A program made the position numbers and the translations under genes. DNA of 64,000 nucleotides from Eonycteris spelaea (Eukaryota > Chordata > Mammalia > Chiroptera > Pteropodidae): NCBI GenBank assembly GCA_003508835.1, contig PUFA01000077.1, positions 4,726,001 through 4,790,000 of the forward strand, in the 5' to 3' direction. Position 1 is the first letter of the stretch. Every line of letters begins with the position of its first letter. The notes beneath the pieces are model-generated. The model had not been told where the DNA came from, made no database searches, and saw nothing but the letters and a program-made list of their open reading frames with translations. Of this stretch, positions 22,246 through 34,545 are shown in pieces.

Positions 22246-22940
22246 GGGTAATCACCATTACCAGATTATAAATAATGTGAAAACATCCTTGGTCAACAGC
22301 AAGCCCGCATTTCCAAATACTGACATTAAGTCCATTAAGTCCATGCCAGTTCGAGGAGTGGGGACGGGGACAATATGACTGAATGCAGTTGTAGCATATG
22401 AGAAAAAAAAAGAATTATCATCGTGAGAACATTTACAGTTCTTAGATCTGCCATTTCTGGTCTGTGTGGTTAAAATAAAATAATTGCCTAAGTCAATGCC
22501 TGGTATAGAATACAATTTATTGATTAAAAACTGGTAGTTAAAAAGGGACTACAAAATTTTCATTACAGGATGATTTTAACTATGTGAATATATGTAGATA
22601 TGCAAATATATGCATGTATATGTACATGAATTATGTGTGGTATATATTTCTCTAGACACAAAAACAGACAAATTTACCAAACTATTCACAGTGAGATTAC
22701 AGCTCATTTTAATCTGTTTCTTTATTCTTTTCTGTGGTTTTGAAATGTGCTTTGAGCAGAACTTATATAATCAGAAGAAAAAAGGATAGAAAAAATGTAT
22801 GAAAGAACACAGAATACACACACATATCTTTTATTACCTTTCTTTGTTCACTTTAGCAATGGTACAAAAAAATTATAATCTTAGGGTAATTTCGAAGGTT
22901 AAAATACATGTACAAATATGCAACATACCTCATACAATTG
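22246..22940. other. No recognisable feature
   Basis: AT-rich with a (TA/TG)-rich patch near 22585-22650. Confidence 0.5.
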
Positions 22941-22944
22941 CTAA

Positions 22945-23035
22945 TATGACAATGAGAATTTACTAGGTGTTTAAACACCAGGCTTATACCTTCGATTATT
23001 AATCATCCTTGTAATAGCTGGATATTCTCCAAGAT
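22945..23035 (-). repeat. MIR-like fragment, minus strand (weak)
   Basis: gaatttactaggtgtttaaa followed by ttattaatcatccttgtaat weakly fits the reverse complement of the MIR 3' part. Confidence 0.35.
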
Positions 23036-23339
23036 TATCAGACTGTCCTTTTTTAGTTTCCTTCTATCTCCCTTGGACCTACTCACAAGTCAATGAACAC
23101 TGTGGTCACCACTCTTTTGGCACAAAGTGAAATTTTGATGACTAGTTAAGAACTCTTTAGGTTTTATTTAATTGGTAGATACCTAGTTAAAAATCAAACA
23201 TTTGGTAAAAATGCTAATATACAAATAGGTCATCTTCGAATCCATTTTGGGGGCTTTCCTCTCCTTCCCCGCCATATTAGTTAATGATAATCTCATGAAG
23301 AAGGAAAATTGTTCATCACTTAGTCTGTATTTTGGTTGT

Positions 23340-23365
23340 TTGGGGTTCCTGCACCCAATTCCAGA

Positions 23366-23398
<33 letters not shown>

Positions 23399-24300
23399 CG
23401 CGCGCATGCGTGTGTGTGTGTGGGTATGCGTGTATGCGCGCGCACACTGCCCCACACCAATAAACAATTCTCAGCATGGTGCCCACGAATTCACCTCAAC
23501 TCTGACACTATCTACCTCAAAGTAGCATCACACCCCACAGGTAGAGGGCTGCATCCCACAAGACTGCCCTTTGCTTCGGAGACTAATCACAAGCCCAGAT
23601 CATTACCTGTGCCTCTGACTGACCAGCTACAAATCGAAGGTTTCCATGACCCCCTCCTTGGGTTTGATTGTTTCTCTAGAATGGCTCACATTACTCAGGA
23701 AACCACTTACTCACTAGATTACTGGTTTATTACTAAGGATATTAATAGATACAAATCAACAGCCAGATGAAGAAATATATAGGGTGAAGTCCAGAATGAA
23801 GTAGCTTCTACCTTTGTGGGGTCTGACCTGGGCCTGGCCTGGCGGCACATGGAAGTGTGATCGATTAATTCATTGACTGTTGGTGACTGATTCAGACTGC
23901 AGCCCCTCGCCCATCTCAGGAAGTCAGGGGGGGAATGAAAGTTCCAACCTCTTTTGATGGTTGATTCCTCTGGCAAAAAGCTCCATTCTTTAGGTGTCTT
24001 CCAAAAATCTCCTCATTGACAAAACACAGTTGTGGTGCAAAGAGGCTTGTTGTTCATAAAAAGACTTCGTTTCACCTGTATGGCACTGACGCATCTTCAG
24101 AACTGAAGACAGGTGACAGAGTATTATCACCCAAGATGTCCTCGTGGCTCTTGCTGCTCAGGAAGTTCCAAGGGGTTTGGCAGCTGCGAACCAGGAGCTG
24201 TGGATGAAGGCCAAATACATATGAGAAATATATTTTGGTCATCTGAACGGCCATATATATATATTACACATATTTCTGATAAATCAAAATATTGTACAAC
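23340..24300. mobile_element. Long LTR of an endogenous retrovirus, family uncertain
   Basis: Landmarks in order: gcttcggagactaatcacaa, cctctgactgaccagctaca, gaccccctccttgggtttga, actggtttattactaaggat, acagccagatgaagaaatat, attaattcattgactgttgg, caacctcttttgatggttga and gatgaaggccaaatacatat. This is the layout of a long (about 900 bp) mammalian LTR, perhaps MER21-like, but the name is from memory. No internal coding region is attached, so it looks like a solo LTR. The strand is not certain. Confidence 0.65.
23368..23448. repeat. (TG)n/(CG)n alternating purine-pyrimidine tract
   Basis: About 80 bp dominated by alternating TG, CG and CA steps, including tgcgcgcgcatgcg. It lies at the start of the long LTR and is a good Z-DNA-forming sequence. 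Cysteine- and valine-rich frames across it are artefacts. Confidence 0.95.
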
Positions 24301-24984
24301 CCTTTCTTTGATGCTTGAAAACAATTAATAAGAATTTTAGTTTTTCTATTAAAATTCTTTTCTCTTCCTCTTACGAGTTTACTGTCTATACCATGCCAAC
24401 CTTGAACCTCCTTAAGCATGACTTCTATCACGTTATATCCATGTTCTGGTGGCTTCCATTGCCATTAGAATAATAAGAATGGAATCAAGACATATCTAGT
24501 CGATATGTCTTGAATAAGGGACTTTAATGAAATAATTTGTTTTTAAAGTATGGACAAAATTAAGGAAACAAAGAGGAATGAGGAATTCTGAGGCATCTGA
24601 AGACTAACATCAAGGGAAGCCGCTTGAGCAGGGAAATAAATTATGTTCTCAGAGCCCAGTGGTACCTGGAGCCATGGAGAATCTCCCGACCCGCAGGAGC
24701 TGCCGTCATGCAAGGAGACAGCCACTGCCTGAGCAGGAAGACAACACCGTGGCTTGTACCTCTTCCCACTCTCACATCTCCCACCAGTGCCTTCCATTGG
24801 CCAGGCCCAACCCAAAGCCAGAGAGTGTGGGAACCCAGGTTATACAGTCCACAGAAGCCAGCCTCCACGGACACAGACGGAGGCAGACATGGAGAGACAA
24901 TGAGTCTGGAGGGTAGACCAAGGAACAGGTCATGCCAAACAACCAGTGTATCCAACATGTAATATGCTAAAAACATGATGTTTT
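24301..24984. other. Unassigned DNA with a perfect stem-loop
   Basis: No repeat was recognised. A perfect 12-bp inverted repeat sits at 24485-24496 and 24502-24513 around a 5-nt loop (TAGTC). The stretch 24600-24930 is GC-richer and has overlapping frames on both strands without recognisable domains. Confidence 0.5.
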
Positions 24985-24989
24985 TATCT

Positions 24990-25150
24990 TTCCTAATTCC
25001 ATCAGCATTCTGAAAGTCCTTTATTACCTTTATGCTACAATTTGGGAAACTGAGACTCGTATTGACCAAATAATTTGTACAGATTCTGGTCCCTGGAAAA
25101 TGGCAAAGCCTGGATCCAAACTGAGACATATCTGAGTTCAAAATCTACAT
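24990..25150 (-). repeat. MIR SINE, minus strand
   Basis: The run tacaatttgggaaactgaga followed by aatggcaaagcctggatcca is the MIR core in reverse complement. Confidence 0.65.
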
Positions 25151-26630
25151 TTTTCATAAATGAAACCCTATTACTTTTGACCCAGTATCCAAGGACTCAA
25201 GTGTTTTCCCGATCTCTTACTTGAATTTTTTCTTTAGCCAGCCGGAATCAGTGTCAGCTGAGCGACACTCTCACTCCTGATAGGAGAGCCAGTCTTCTCC
25301 TTTCCAGTGATCAGATGTGTTTATATCCATCTTTCTAAAGCCAACTCGGATTATTCTTTTTGTGAAAACTTCCCAGAGTACACTAGCTGACAAGATTTTC
25401 TCTTTCAACTAAACCCTTGTACCTCTTAGTTATGTCATTTAGCATTGTTAAAAGATAAACTGAGGCATGTTAATTTTTTTAAGCGTATTTGATCAAAAAT
25501 TGATCGGATTAGGCAACTATTATGATAAAGTACCCTGGAGGAGGTAGAGATGAATTTCCATCCTAGGTCTTCTTACTTGACCATAATCAGAAATGTTTTC
25601 AAAATACAATTAAAATTGTAGAGGTATTCTGGTAAGATTTTACGTAGTTATCTGGTATATAAAAGAATCCAAGTTATTTTTTGAATGAGAGTTACAGAGC
25701 AGTTAGAAAAATTAGCCTTTGATGGGAGACTTTGAAAGTTTGTGACCAATGAAGTAACATGAAAGGAAATATGACATCTCTTAGAGTATATCTTGGAGCA
25801 GGATACTTTATACTTGGCAATCAAGATACTTTAAGCCTGTCCCTATTTGGCTGACATTTTCTAGGTCTTACTGCTAAAAGTCAAGAATCACAGAGTCTTT
25901 ACTGGGGATATTTGAATTGGTCTCTCTGGATTTCCAGGCCTGCAAAGCATTTGTCATACCGTCTGAGATGAAGCAGCCCTGGATGTAAGTGTTTGCTTCA
26001 GAATTTTTGAACAGAGCATGTTCATCACTGCATTTCTAATGAGCCAACCCTTGAAAAATGAAAACACCAGTTTCTTTCTTCCGTATCCTGTTTGGTGTGC
26101 TTTAGACATATACAGGCAAGTAGATATCATGTTAGCACTCATTCAGTTCAACAGTGGAAAACCAACAATGTATCATTTTAGGGGATAAGATGCTACTATT
26201 GTTCCACATAAGATCTGGGCTTTAAAAGTCTCTGTGTTCTACCTGAAAAGTTCTTAGTCAACAGAGTAAAAAGGTTCTCAACCAATAATGGATTTCATGG
26301 AGTTTTTGGAAATATTAATTGAAAAGCTTTCATTCTTTTCTCCATTGATGGGGGGAAAAATGCCTATGTGCAGATCGAGCAAATGAATTTTCCATTAAGG
26401 CCAGACACAGATAAGTTTTCCTTTCCTTCAATTTTTACTTTTATTCTCATTATGAAGAAAATTCAAAATCTAATGGACTTACTGAAAAAAAAATCTATAG
26501 ATACATGTCAAAGGAAATTTTATATAAAACATACAACAAATTGGGTGGTTTTCAGTAAAAGTACATTTGTGGCTTCATGGATTAATCTCTCTGTTTCATG
26601 CTAGTTTATCTAGGAATTTATTAACTGGTA
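25151..26630. other. No recognisable feature
   Basis: AT-rich, unassigned, with only short open frames. Confidence 0.5.
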
Positions 26631-26634
26631 ATAG

Positions 26635-26865
26635 TAATAACAGTGATGATCACAACTTTATTTATGAAGTGTCTACTGGGTTTCAGACATTGTGTTAAAA
26701 ACTCTCATGTGTCATCAACTGTAATCCTAACATCTGTCCAGTATTGTAAGCATTATCATTTCATTGTTCATATGAAGAAAATGTGAGGCTCAAAACAGGT
26801 TAAGTAGCTTGTCCAAGATCACTTATTATTTTTTTAAATGACAGGATTTAAACCCAGCATATATT
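26635..26865 (-). repeat. MIR SINE, minus strand, near full length
   Basis: In order: tttatttatgaagtgtctac, atcaactgtaatcctaacat, gaagaaaatgtgaggctcaa and aagtagcttgtccaagatca. Confidence 0.8.
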
Positions 26866-27230
26866 TGCTCTTGATAAATACTTGAGAAGGATTCAATCGA
26901 TTTCCATCCCATAGTCAAGGCTATGTTGTAGGAAGGCAGCGGTGTATGAAATGAGTTAATAAAAGGGAAAGACTAGAGAAAAGGAAACCTGTTAGGAGGC
27001 TTTGTGTTTAATCAGTTATGAAAACGAATGGGAATTTCAACTAGGCTTTTTTTGCCAATGGGAATAGAATTCCAAGGTAAGATATAAGAGTCACCATTAA
27101 TAAAACACTTTCAACACTTGTTGACTTATAGATTATATAGAGACAAGTGAAAAAAGAGTCATATATGGATCCCAAACTTTGAACCTAGTGAGAAAATAGC
27201 TCAATAAGAATAGTTGATTCAGGAGGTGGA
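26866..27230. other. No recognisable feature
   Basis: Nothing was identified. Confidence 0.5.
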
Positions 27231-27234
27231 GTTG

Positions 27235-27430
27235 ATTTATTCATATATACAAATAGTATTTTTGAGGGGCTACCGTGTATCAGGAATGTTTCTAAGAGTT
27301 TGCTAAACATTACAAACAGAAAAAAAAAAAACCCTTCTCCTCTTGAGCTTATGTTCTATAATGGGGGAAGAGGGCAGAATAGGAAAAATGAACAATAATT
27401 AGATTAATTATTTAGTAAATTGAAATGTTA
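27235..27430 (-). repeat. L2 LINE 3' end, minus strand
   Basis: The run ggggctaccgtgtatcagga, an A-run, ccttctcctcttgagcttat and gttctataatgggggaagag fits the reverse complement of L2. Confidence 0.65.
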
Positions 27431-27639
27431 TGAGTATTATTTTAAAAACAGCATGGTAATGAGATTTGGAGTGCAGTGGCAGGGAATAATTACCATTTAA
27501 AAAATTTTAGGCATTAGGTTAAGGGGATATTTTAGAAAAAAATTAGGGATCATAAAGGTCTGGGAAAGAGGTACTAGGAGTCATTTGCTTCAAGGCAACA
27601 ATAGGTGGAGCATAGGTGGATAAGAGAAAACTGTTCTCA

Positions 27640-27718
27640 CTTTCTCTCCTCCTCCTCTCTCTCCATCTCTCTCTCTCTCCCACCCCCCCATTCTCTCTCT
27701 TTCCCTCCCTCCCTCCCC
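27640..27718. repeat. CT-rich low-complexity repeat
   Basis: About 80 bp of CT and CCCT units. Minus-strand Arg/Glu-rich frames come from it. Confidence 0.95.
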
Positions 27719-28540
27719 ATCTGAAGACCAAATCTGAAGACTAAGAGTAGCACATCTATATTTAATGACTGAAAGGTACAATAATTTTGAAAAGACAAAG
27801 GAAAAAGTTTTATACTCATTTAAAGATGGACATGCTGTACTTTTTAAAAATCTGATTTAAAACATCTACCTGCTTAGAAATTAGACCCAGGTATTTTAAG
27901 CTCCATTCAAAACTTTCCCATTTCTACTGAAGTTTAGGAGGAAGAACTGGTTCATTACACAAACCTTCCATGAACTTTTAAATTCTCATATAATAATTTT
28001 AAAAGCCAGAAAACTGCATTTGTAAATACAATTTAAATGAATTTTTCAATTTTGCTCTATCTCATATACCTATCAATACACTGATCATAGTTCATGAATT
28101 AAAATTAAGCTAATTCATGCCTGATCATTGGGGAAGTATATTGATGATTAGCCAATGAAACTATTAGTTAGCAGAACACGCCAGCTAACTAGTGTTGCAA
28201 CATGCCAGCTTCGACTTAAGGGATCAATCCAGTGGGGACACCATCTGCTGATCCCAGGACCAGAATGACCTTCCCACACAGAGTAGCACCCCCAGAAGGT
28301 CATCAGGTTCAGTTCCCTTCCTCCAGGCATTCTAAATCTAAAACATCAAAGCTAGCGATTATCTGTTCTTTTCCATTAGATTCTGAAACAGCTTGTACAT
28401 TCGAGACAATCTTTTATTGAACCAAACCTCTTTTGCCGGAATTGATGTTTATTTCTAACTGTTCCTGCTGCATGTTTGAGTATGTAAGAGATTATAACAT
28501 TTAGATAGTTTTCGCTCACAACCCTATCAGTTTGTTCTCA
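27719..28540. other. No recognisable feature
   Basis: AT-rich. A 9-bp inverted repeat, catgaatta at 28093-28101 and taattcatg at 28111-28119, is the only structure noted. Confidence 0.45.
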
Positions 28541-28558
28541 AAAAAAAAAAAAAAAAAA
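28541..28558. repeat. poly(A) run
   Basis: About 18 A residues followed by an AC-rich patch. No retroposon body was recognised on either side. Confidence 0.9.
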
Positions 28559-29872
28559 CCAAAAAACCCCCATCATCTACTTTTACCTCACAGTTCATGA
28601 AATGTTGCACGTGCAGGATAGATTCATTTACAGTAGACTTAAATGTTAATTTTTAAATTTTGATTTTCAAGAATTATATAGCTGGAGAGATATACACATT
28701 AGATTTGTTTTCCTAGAAATTTTCTCTCTTGGTTCTTTAACAGGTGAGCAAAATATAGCACTAGCAATAGTAGCTGGAGTCTATATTAAATAGAGAGGAA
28801 AAGCGAAATCGAAGACAAAACACCGTTCTTGATTTTTTCGCTGAGATTTAAAAGGTTTCTCCAAATGTTTTCTCTTTTCAGATAAGGGAGCCAAAGGCTA
28901 TGATAGCAGCTTGTCTGGATTAGAAGTTGATTGTTTGCACTCTCTTGTTTAGTTTTGTTCCTTAATCTAGACCAGAATGGCAGGGGTCTTCTGTGGGAGA
29001 AGCTGAGGAGATCAGAGACCCAGGGAAGGGCCGGCTGGAAGACTGACTGTGAGGTATTTGCGGGGGGAGGGGGTCGAGAGCAGAGATCAAAGAATCATCC
29101 AGAGCTCCTCAGCCTTCCACCGCAGAAGAGCCTTTGGCAACCCTTTGATGTCCAATTTGCCCTCTGCTCCCAATCACAAGTGTGCCTTGGGACTTCAGTG
29201 AGGACAGATTTGGACAGGACCGTTTTATAGGTCTGTGTGGCGGATAGCATCATTTGAGTACCTTCTAAAGGACACATACAGAAAAAATTTACTATAATTT
29301 CTGACCTACGGGAGCTTATGCTCCAGTAGACAAAATACCAGCGATTTGGCCAATCAATTTTGCCAGTGTCCTCCAACAAACAACAGAAATATTCAATTAT
29401 GTCATGGTTGTGATTTCTGTCCTTAACACAATAGTTTACTAAATTAATTATTCTCTGGAATAAAAAAAGAACCTGAACACAGTGTCGTCACTTTACTTGG
29501 TAGGGTGTCCATTCTCAGTCATATTCCTTTATTGGCCCTTACCTGCCCCCTGGACAACATGAACTTTGGTAAGACAACTTCCTGCCAAATTAACCTGAAA
29601 TTCATCTCTTGAAAGGGCAACTCTGAGTAAATATCACTGACAATAGGAAACTAAAAACTGCAAATGACACCCCAGGTAGCTTCTGCTTCAGAGGCCGTTT
29701 CCTGTAGTTTATTGGGTCTGCACACTAGAAAATTTCATGTATGTAATTAAAGCAACTTTGATTTTGAAATACCAATCAAGCCAATCATTACAATTTACTT
29801 TGAAGACAATAAACAAAAAATTGATGATTGTAATGGTCAATTAGTCTCCAGTCTTCAGAAGAAAACACTAAG
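28559..29872. other. No recognisable feature
   Basis: Unassigned. A somewhat GC-richer part at 28970-29230 carries short frames on both strands with no recognisable domain. Confidence 0.5.
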
Positions 29873-29917
29873 CGCGTGTGTGTGTGTGTGTTGTGTGTGT
29901 GTGTGTGTGTGTGTGTT
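29873..29917. repeat. (TG)n microsatellite
   Basis: About 45 bp of TG with one TTG interruption. Confidence 0.97.
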
Positions 29918-31330
29918 AGGAGAGAGTGTATCAAGGATGCTTCAGATAGGACGTGCTATATGGATGAAGATTATAACGGAATGGACATAAAATTAGAAAT
30001 ACTTATAGGAGAACGTGGTTATAATCAAGATACACATATCTTAACCATTTCATATATACAAGAAAATGGTTCAGAAATGTGTGTGGGTGTTTTAAGGGAT
30101 GCTTTGAACCTTAGGGAACATATGCTGACTAAAAAATTCTATGTGTATGTGTGTTATTGAGTGTGTGAGGGAATGGGAGAGAAAGGAGGGGACCTGGTAG
30201 AGTCCAATGTGCATTCAATTTCAAATACAGAAATGGGGCCAAGAGGCCAATATGCTTAGATATACACAGGATTAGTATCAGCAGTCGCTCTGGGGCTTTT
30301 AAGAAATGTAACAGTCTGTAAAAAGCAACATTGGGCAATCTGTAAAAATAATCAAAGGGATATAGAAAGGCTTGCTTTTTATCCCAACACTTTCCACTAA
30401 TCACCAAGCATCCTTTTTACCCCAATTACTGTGGCTTGAAGAGAAATGGAGTGGGTAGAAGAAAAACACAGTGTTCTGGAAAAAAGTAAATGGAGTCTGA
30501 GAATTAGGATGAAATTAATTAATAATTTTTTTTCTTTAAAATAGTGATTAAGATAGAGGTCTATCTCTATATCGATCATAGTTTAGTATATAATTAATGA
30601 CCTTCATCGTATGCCATTGAATTTCCAAAAGAAAAGAGAACCGAGTGTTTAAACATTTTATGTCAAGGAAGATGCAGCCACCAAGACAACAGTATCATGA
30701 CCAACTTTATAGGAAAAAAATAATCATGGTGTAGACTCTTCAAATTGCCCCTCAAATTTACAGTGAAAAATGGCATGCAGGGCCTGATTTCGAAGGCCAA
30801 CAGAGAACAGATGCGTCAAAGTCTGGGTTATATTACACTAATCTCTTAAAGGTCTTTTATCTAATCTCTTTCTAGCCATTGCTAAGTGCCAGGGATATGA
30901 TTGCCACTATATAAATATCAGAGATTATCTAAACTTCTTAGGAGAAATCCATCTAGCAGACATCAAAACCAGCCTAAGCATTGTGTACCCTTATTCTTTC
31001 TTTAGCAGAGACAGAGACAAAGGCAAATCAAATTTTTCCTTAACAAAGAACCTGTACTTTACCAATCCCTAAATATTTTCATTTTCATTTCGCCTTCCTG
31101 CACCTCTAATAGGATTTTTGAGTTAGCTTTTCTAAAGGCAAAGAGCAATAGGGAATATTAAGTTTACTAAATCTTGAGTTAAATAGTCATGCAAATTAAC
31201 CCTAATCTATAGGCCTGGGCTCATGGGTGGGGGTTGGGGGGCGGGACAAAAACCAAGATGCTGTGTGGTAGAGAAGCGAGCACTGCAGAAAAAAATCATA
31301 GTGAACAATATTCCCAAATGTCCTGTTTTG
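29918..31330. other. No recognisable feature
   Basis: AT-rich, unassigned DNA. Confidence 0.5.
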
Positions 31331-31334
31331 AGGC

Positions 31335-31600
31335 AATAGAATAACCGTGTGCTTAAACACGTGGCTTTAGAGTCCAACAGCAATGGGCCCAGGACCTTCT
31401 CTGCTAGCGATGGTGTTGAAACCCTAACACAGTGATCAACAACTCTGAGCTCCTAGGTTTCCCTGATCTGTAAAATACAGAAAATGTGAAGCACACAGGG
31501 TTGTGAAAACTAGAGAAAGCTGTATGTGTAAAATGTTTGACACAATCCCTGACACCCAGTAAACACTCAATAAAGAGCAGATGTTTTGTTTCCATTACTT
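31335..31600 (+). repeat. MIR SINE
   Basis: In order: acgtggctttagagtccaac, gtttccctgatctgtaaaat, cagggttgtgaaaactagag, atccctgacacccagtaaac and actcaataaagagcag. It keeps both the MIR core and the 3' end. Confidence 0.8.
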
Positions 31601-31683
31601 ATGACCAGTAAAATATATACAAGATTGGGGAAAATATAGAAAATGAGCCTTTTGATAAAGAAAGGGACTTTCTTTGTCTCCAA

Positions 31684-32040
31684 CTAAAACCTAAGGGGCA
31701 AAAGCGCCGAATCGGACATATTCCAGTAATCTGGAGGCAGGTTAATTTTGACACCTTTTCTTTGTAACTGAGTTCCAGCTTCCCATTTCCCCTTTGTAAG
31801 ACACAAGCAGCTGTCGATCAATGAATCTGTTTCGATAGATTCTTTCATGATAGTGTGTTGATTCTCGTGGTAAAATATGCCCACACATCTTTCTATCTTA
31901 TTGTCTAACAAAATGAAAACCAGTTGTTTTTCCATGAGTATTTGATCAACTTCCTCGACAAACACTGTACTGGGTGCTATTTCTTCAATAATCATTAGGC
32001 GTTTGGATTTTTTAAAGTATATTTGGGCATTTAATTCACT
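31684..32040 (-). other. 103-codon antisense open frame, probably non-coding
   Basis: A minus-strand frame runs from 31995 to 31684 in otherwise repeat-free DNA. Its composition looks protein-like (mixed acidic, hydrophobic and aromatic residues), but I recognise no family, splice context or promoter. The base sequence could equally be conserved non-coding DNA; a CAGCTG E-box lies near 31809. Confidence 0.2.
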
Positions 32041-32939
32041 TTTCCCCTTTAGCTCAGTATAGAGTGAATTAATACTGGCATGAGATCTCTAAAAGGCTCT
32101 GTGGTTTACCCGTGCACCTTTTCTGGTTATACCTAGAAGGGCCAAAAATCAGATGGACTTTGTTATAATTCTCAGAAGAGTTTGCTGAGAAATTAAACTA
32201 ATTCGGATTTGACCCTGAGATTTGCTTGTATTTGCCTATGTGAATGCTTGTCCACTAACCCCATTGTAAGACTAACACTTATTCTTGCCTTTCCTTCTCC
32301 ATGCAGTTGCAAAACGGTGAAAGGTAGGATTATTTTTCTCGTTTTATTTTCCGTCAGTACCTGGCTCAATCAATGATTCTTCCAGAATTGCAGAACCTTA
32401 GCTTCCTGCCTGAGTCCCTCGCCCTTCCCTTTTTCTTTGCTTAGCTTTCCACGTCTCTTCTCACTACATTTTACTGAGTACAGAGAGCAAAGGCTCTGCT
32501 TTGTTGACGTTTTTTCTCCTATGGTTTTCTAGTACAGAGAAACAGGAACGTTAAAAAGGAGAACATATTTATGTTCGGGAACCCAAACTGGCCCAAATTA
32601 ACTCCTAGTTTTCTGGATCCTTGTCTATTTTATTCAGGAGAAAATACACCAGATTCCTGTCTAAAAAGAATATCGTACACTTGGGACTCTTTTCTGAAAA
32701 ATCAGTTCCCAGAAGTGGGTGCTAAATCCGATGATATGCACACTTGTAGTTTAAAATAATATAGCTGGATTTATTTTCCAAAATTCATAAGTTTCCAGAC
32801 TCATCACTGCTCTTGAGAAAAACAAACAAACAAACAAACAAACAAAAAACCTGCTGACTCAACACGATCTTACACTTTTGTCAATCTCAAGGGCCAAAGG
32901 TTTTATTTTATCATTGTTTTTATTTTCATTTCCCTAAAT
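32041..32939. other. Unassigned DNA with an (AAAC)n repeat
   Basis: An (AAAC)n microsatellite lies at about 32820-32848. Nothing else was identified. Confidence 0.55.
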
Positions 32940-33630
32940 ATCAATTTACCTTGTGCTATACATAGTTCTTACTAACTTAAAGAACTATGTGTATTTTAAG
33001 AGTATTAATCACTTTTGTGTGTGTGTTGCAAATATTTTCTCCCAATCACCGTTCTTTTAATTTGATTAAGTATTCTTTCCCCATTCAAAGGTTTTTTGTT
33101 TCCCTTTTTTATAATTTTATTTGGCATTTTATCTTTCCTTTATATCTTTTTGTTTTCATTTTCCTTACTATTAAGCTTCCCTTTACCCAAATATTTATAA
33201 CTTATTTTTTCTTCTAATATTTTTTATTTTTATGACTGGAATTTTGCCTAAAATTTGTATTTGTCTATGGGCACACAATTGGGACTACATTTGTTTTCTT
33301 CTAGTAAATAATGATTCTCTCAATACTAATTCCTGGTAAATTCATAATTTCCCCACTGATTTATAGACTAGTTGTTTTATTTATCAAGTTTTCCTATGCA
33401 CCTGGATTTTTGTGTGTGTGTGTGTGTGTGTGTGAGTGTGATTTAATTATATATGCCTGAGAAGATGTTTTATTATTTTGAACATAACAGTTTTATAAGT
33501 TTCAATAAATAAGAAATCCTCATACCACTTTACGATTATCATGTTTTAAGACTTTTAGATAATTCTTGCCTATTTTTTCTTCCACATGGACTTCAGAATC
33601 AGTTTATCAAATTCTTAAAGTAATTGCAGC
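32940..33630 (-). repeat. Old L1-like sequence, minus strand
   Basis: T-rich sequence with phrases typical of reverse-complement L1 (for example cacatggacttcagaatcag followed by tttatcaaattcttaaagta near 33585-33620). A hairpin with 11-bp arms (32960-32970 and 32980-32990) and a TG tract at 33413-33434 lie inside. Confidence 0.5.
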
Positions 33631-33634
33631 ATTT

Positions 33635-34085
33635 TAAAATTTTAAGATCTTGGAAACAATGTAAATGTCTATAAGTAGGAAAATGGTTGAGTAACTTAGT
33701 GCTTTCAAATTATAGAATAAATTTACATAATCCAAATAATGGAATACTATGCAGCTATCCAAAACAATGAGGTAGATGAGAAGTATACAGAAGTCCATAC
33801 ATATATGTAAGGAGGTTGTCAAGTATAGATATAGAACATAGAAAGATATTTAATGCAATTCCATATTTGTAAGAAAAACAAGTCAACGATCCCTACATAT
33901 GTGCATATATATTTAAATAAGCAAAGAAAAAAAAACTATGGCATAATGCAAAGTTCTTAGTGATGGCTTTCAGGGAAGTAAACTTATTTCTGTAGGTAGA
34001 GAACCTCTTATATGGTAGTTACCTGATTATGTCTCATAGCATGCAACTCACACCATTTTTTCTCAATTTGTCTGTAAATCTCAAA
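33635..34085 (+). repeat. Old L1 (L1M/HAL1-like) 3' portion, plus strand
   Basis: The run tcttggaaacaatgtaaatg, tctataagtaggaaaatggt, aatggaatactatgcagcta, aacaatgaggtagatgagaa and ttccatatttgtaag is the sense-strand order of old L1 ends. It points away from the preceding minus-strand piece. Confidence 0.7.
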
Positions 34086-34389
34086 TAGTATATAATTCTA
34101 GATCAAAGTGTCTTCAGATATCTCATAAGCCAAGTTTCCCAATGTATAGAGGAAGCGTCTAAAACGTTAACTACCTCGGCCAAGTGTAACATGGAATGTG
34201 CTCAGACAAAAATAAATAAGCTTTCTAAATAAAACTTTGGGTGGTGTTCCCTGATTCTGCTCCTTTCTTGATCCTGAAAGTCATGAATATTCACAATTTC
34301 AATATTTAAAATAGCTGTGGAGTTCTTTTACTTAAGATCTTGTAATGACCACAAATGGTTCTTTGGGGAGCGCTGAACTCCACACACAA
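34086..34389. other. No recognisable feature
   Basis: Nothing was identified. Confidence 0.5.
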
Positions 34390-34545
34390 ATAAAGAAAAC
34401 CATATACAGTTCACCCTCAAACAATGTGGGGGTTAGAGACACTGAACCCTGCGCAGTCAAAAATCCATGAAGAACTTTTGGCTCTCCGAAAACTTAACTG
34501 CAGTCATCCCTGGGGGATTGGGTCCAACGTGTCTGAGATGGAAGT
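34390..34545 (+). mobile_element. DNA-transposon-derived fragments
   Basis: acagttcaccctcaaacaat and aaaaatccatgaagaacttt, then cagtcatccctgggggattg, recall the ends of common mammalian DNA-transposon repeats. The family is not assigned. Confidence 0.5.

Noticed and set aside
24641..25141. 166-codon minus-strand frame
   Set aside because: Part of it is a minus-strand MIR, other frames overlap it, and no domain is recognised.
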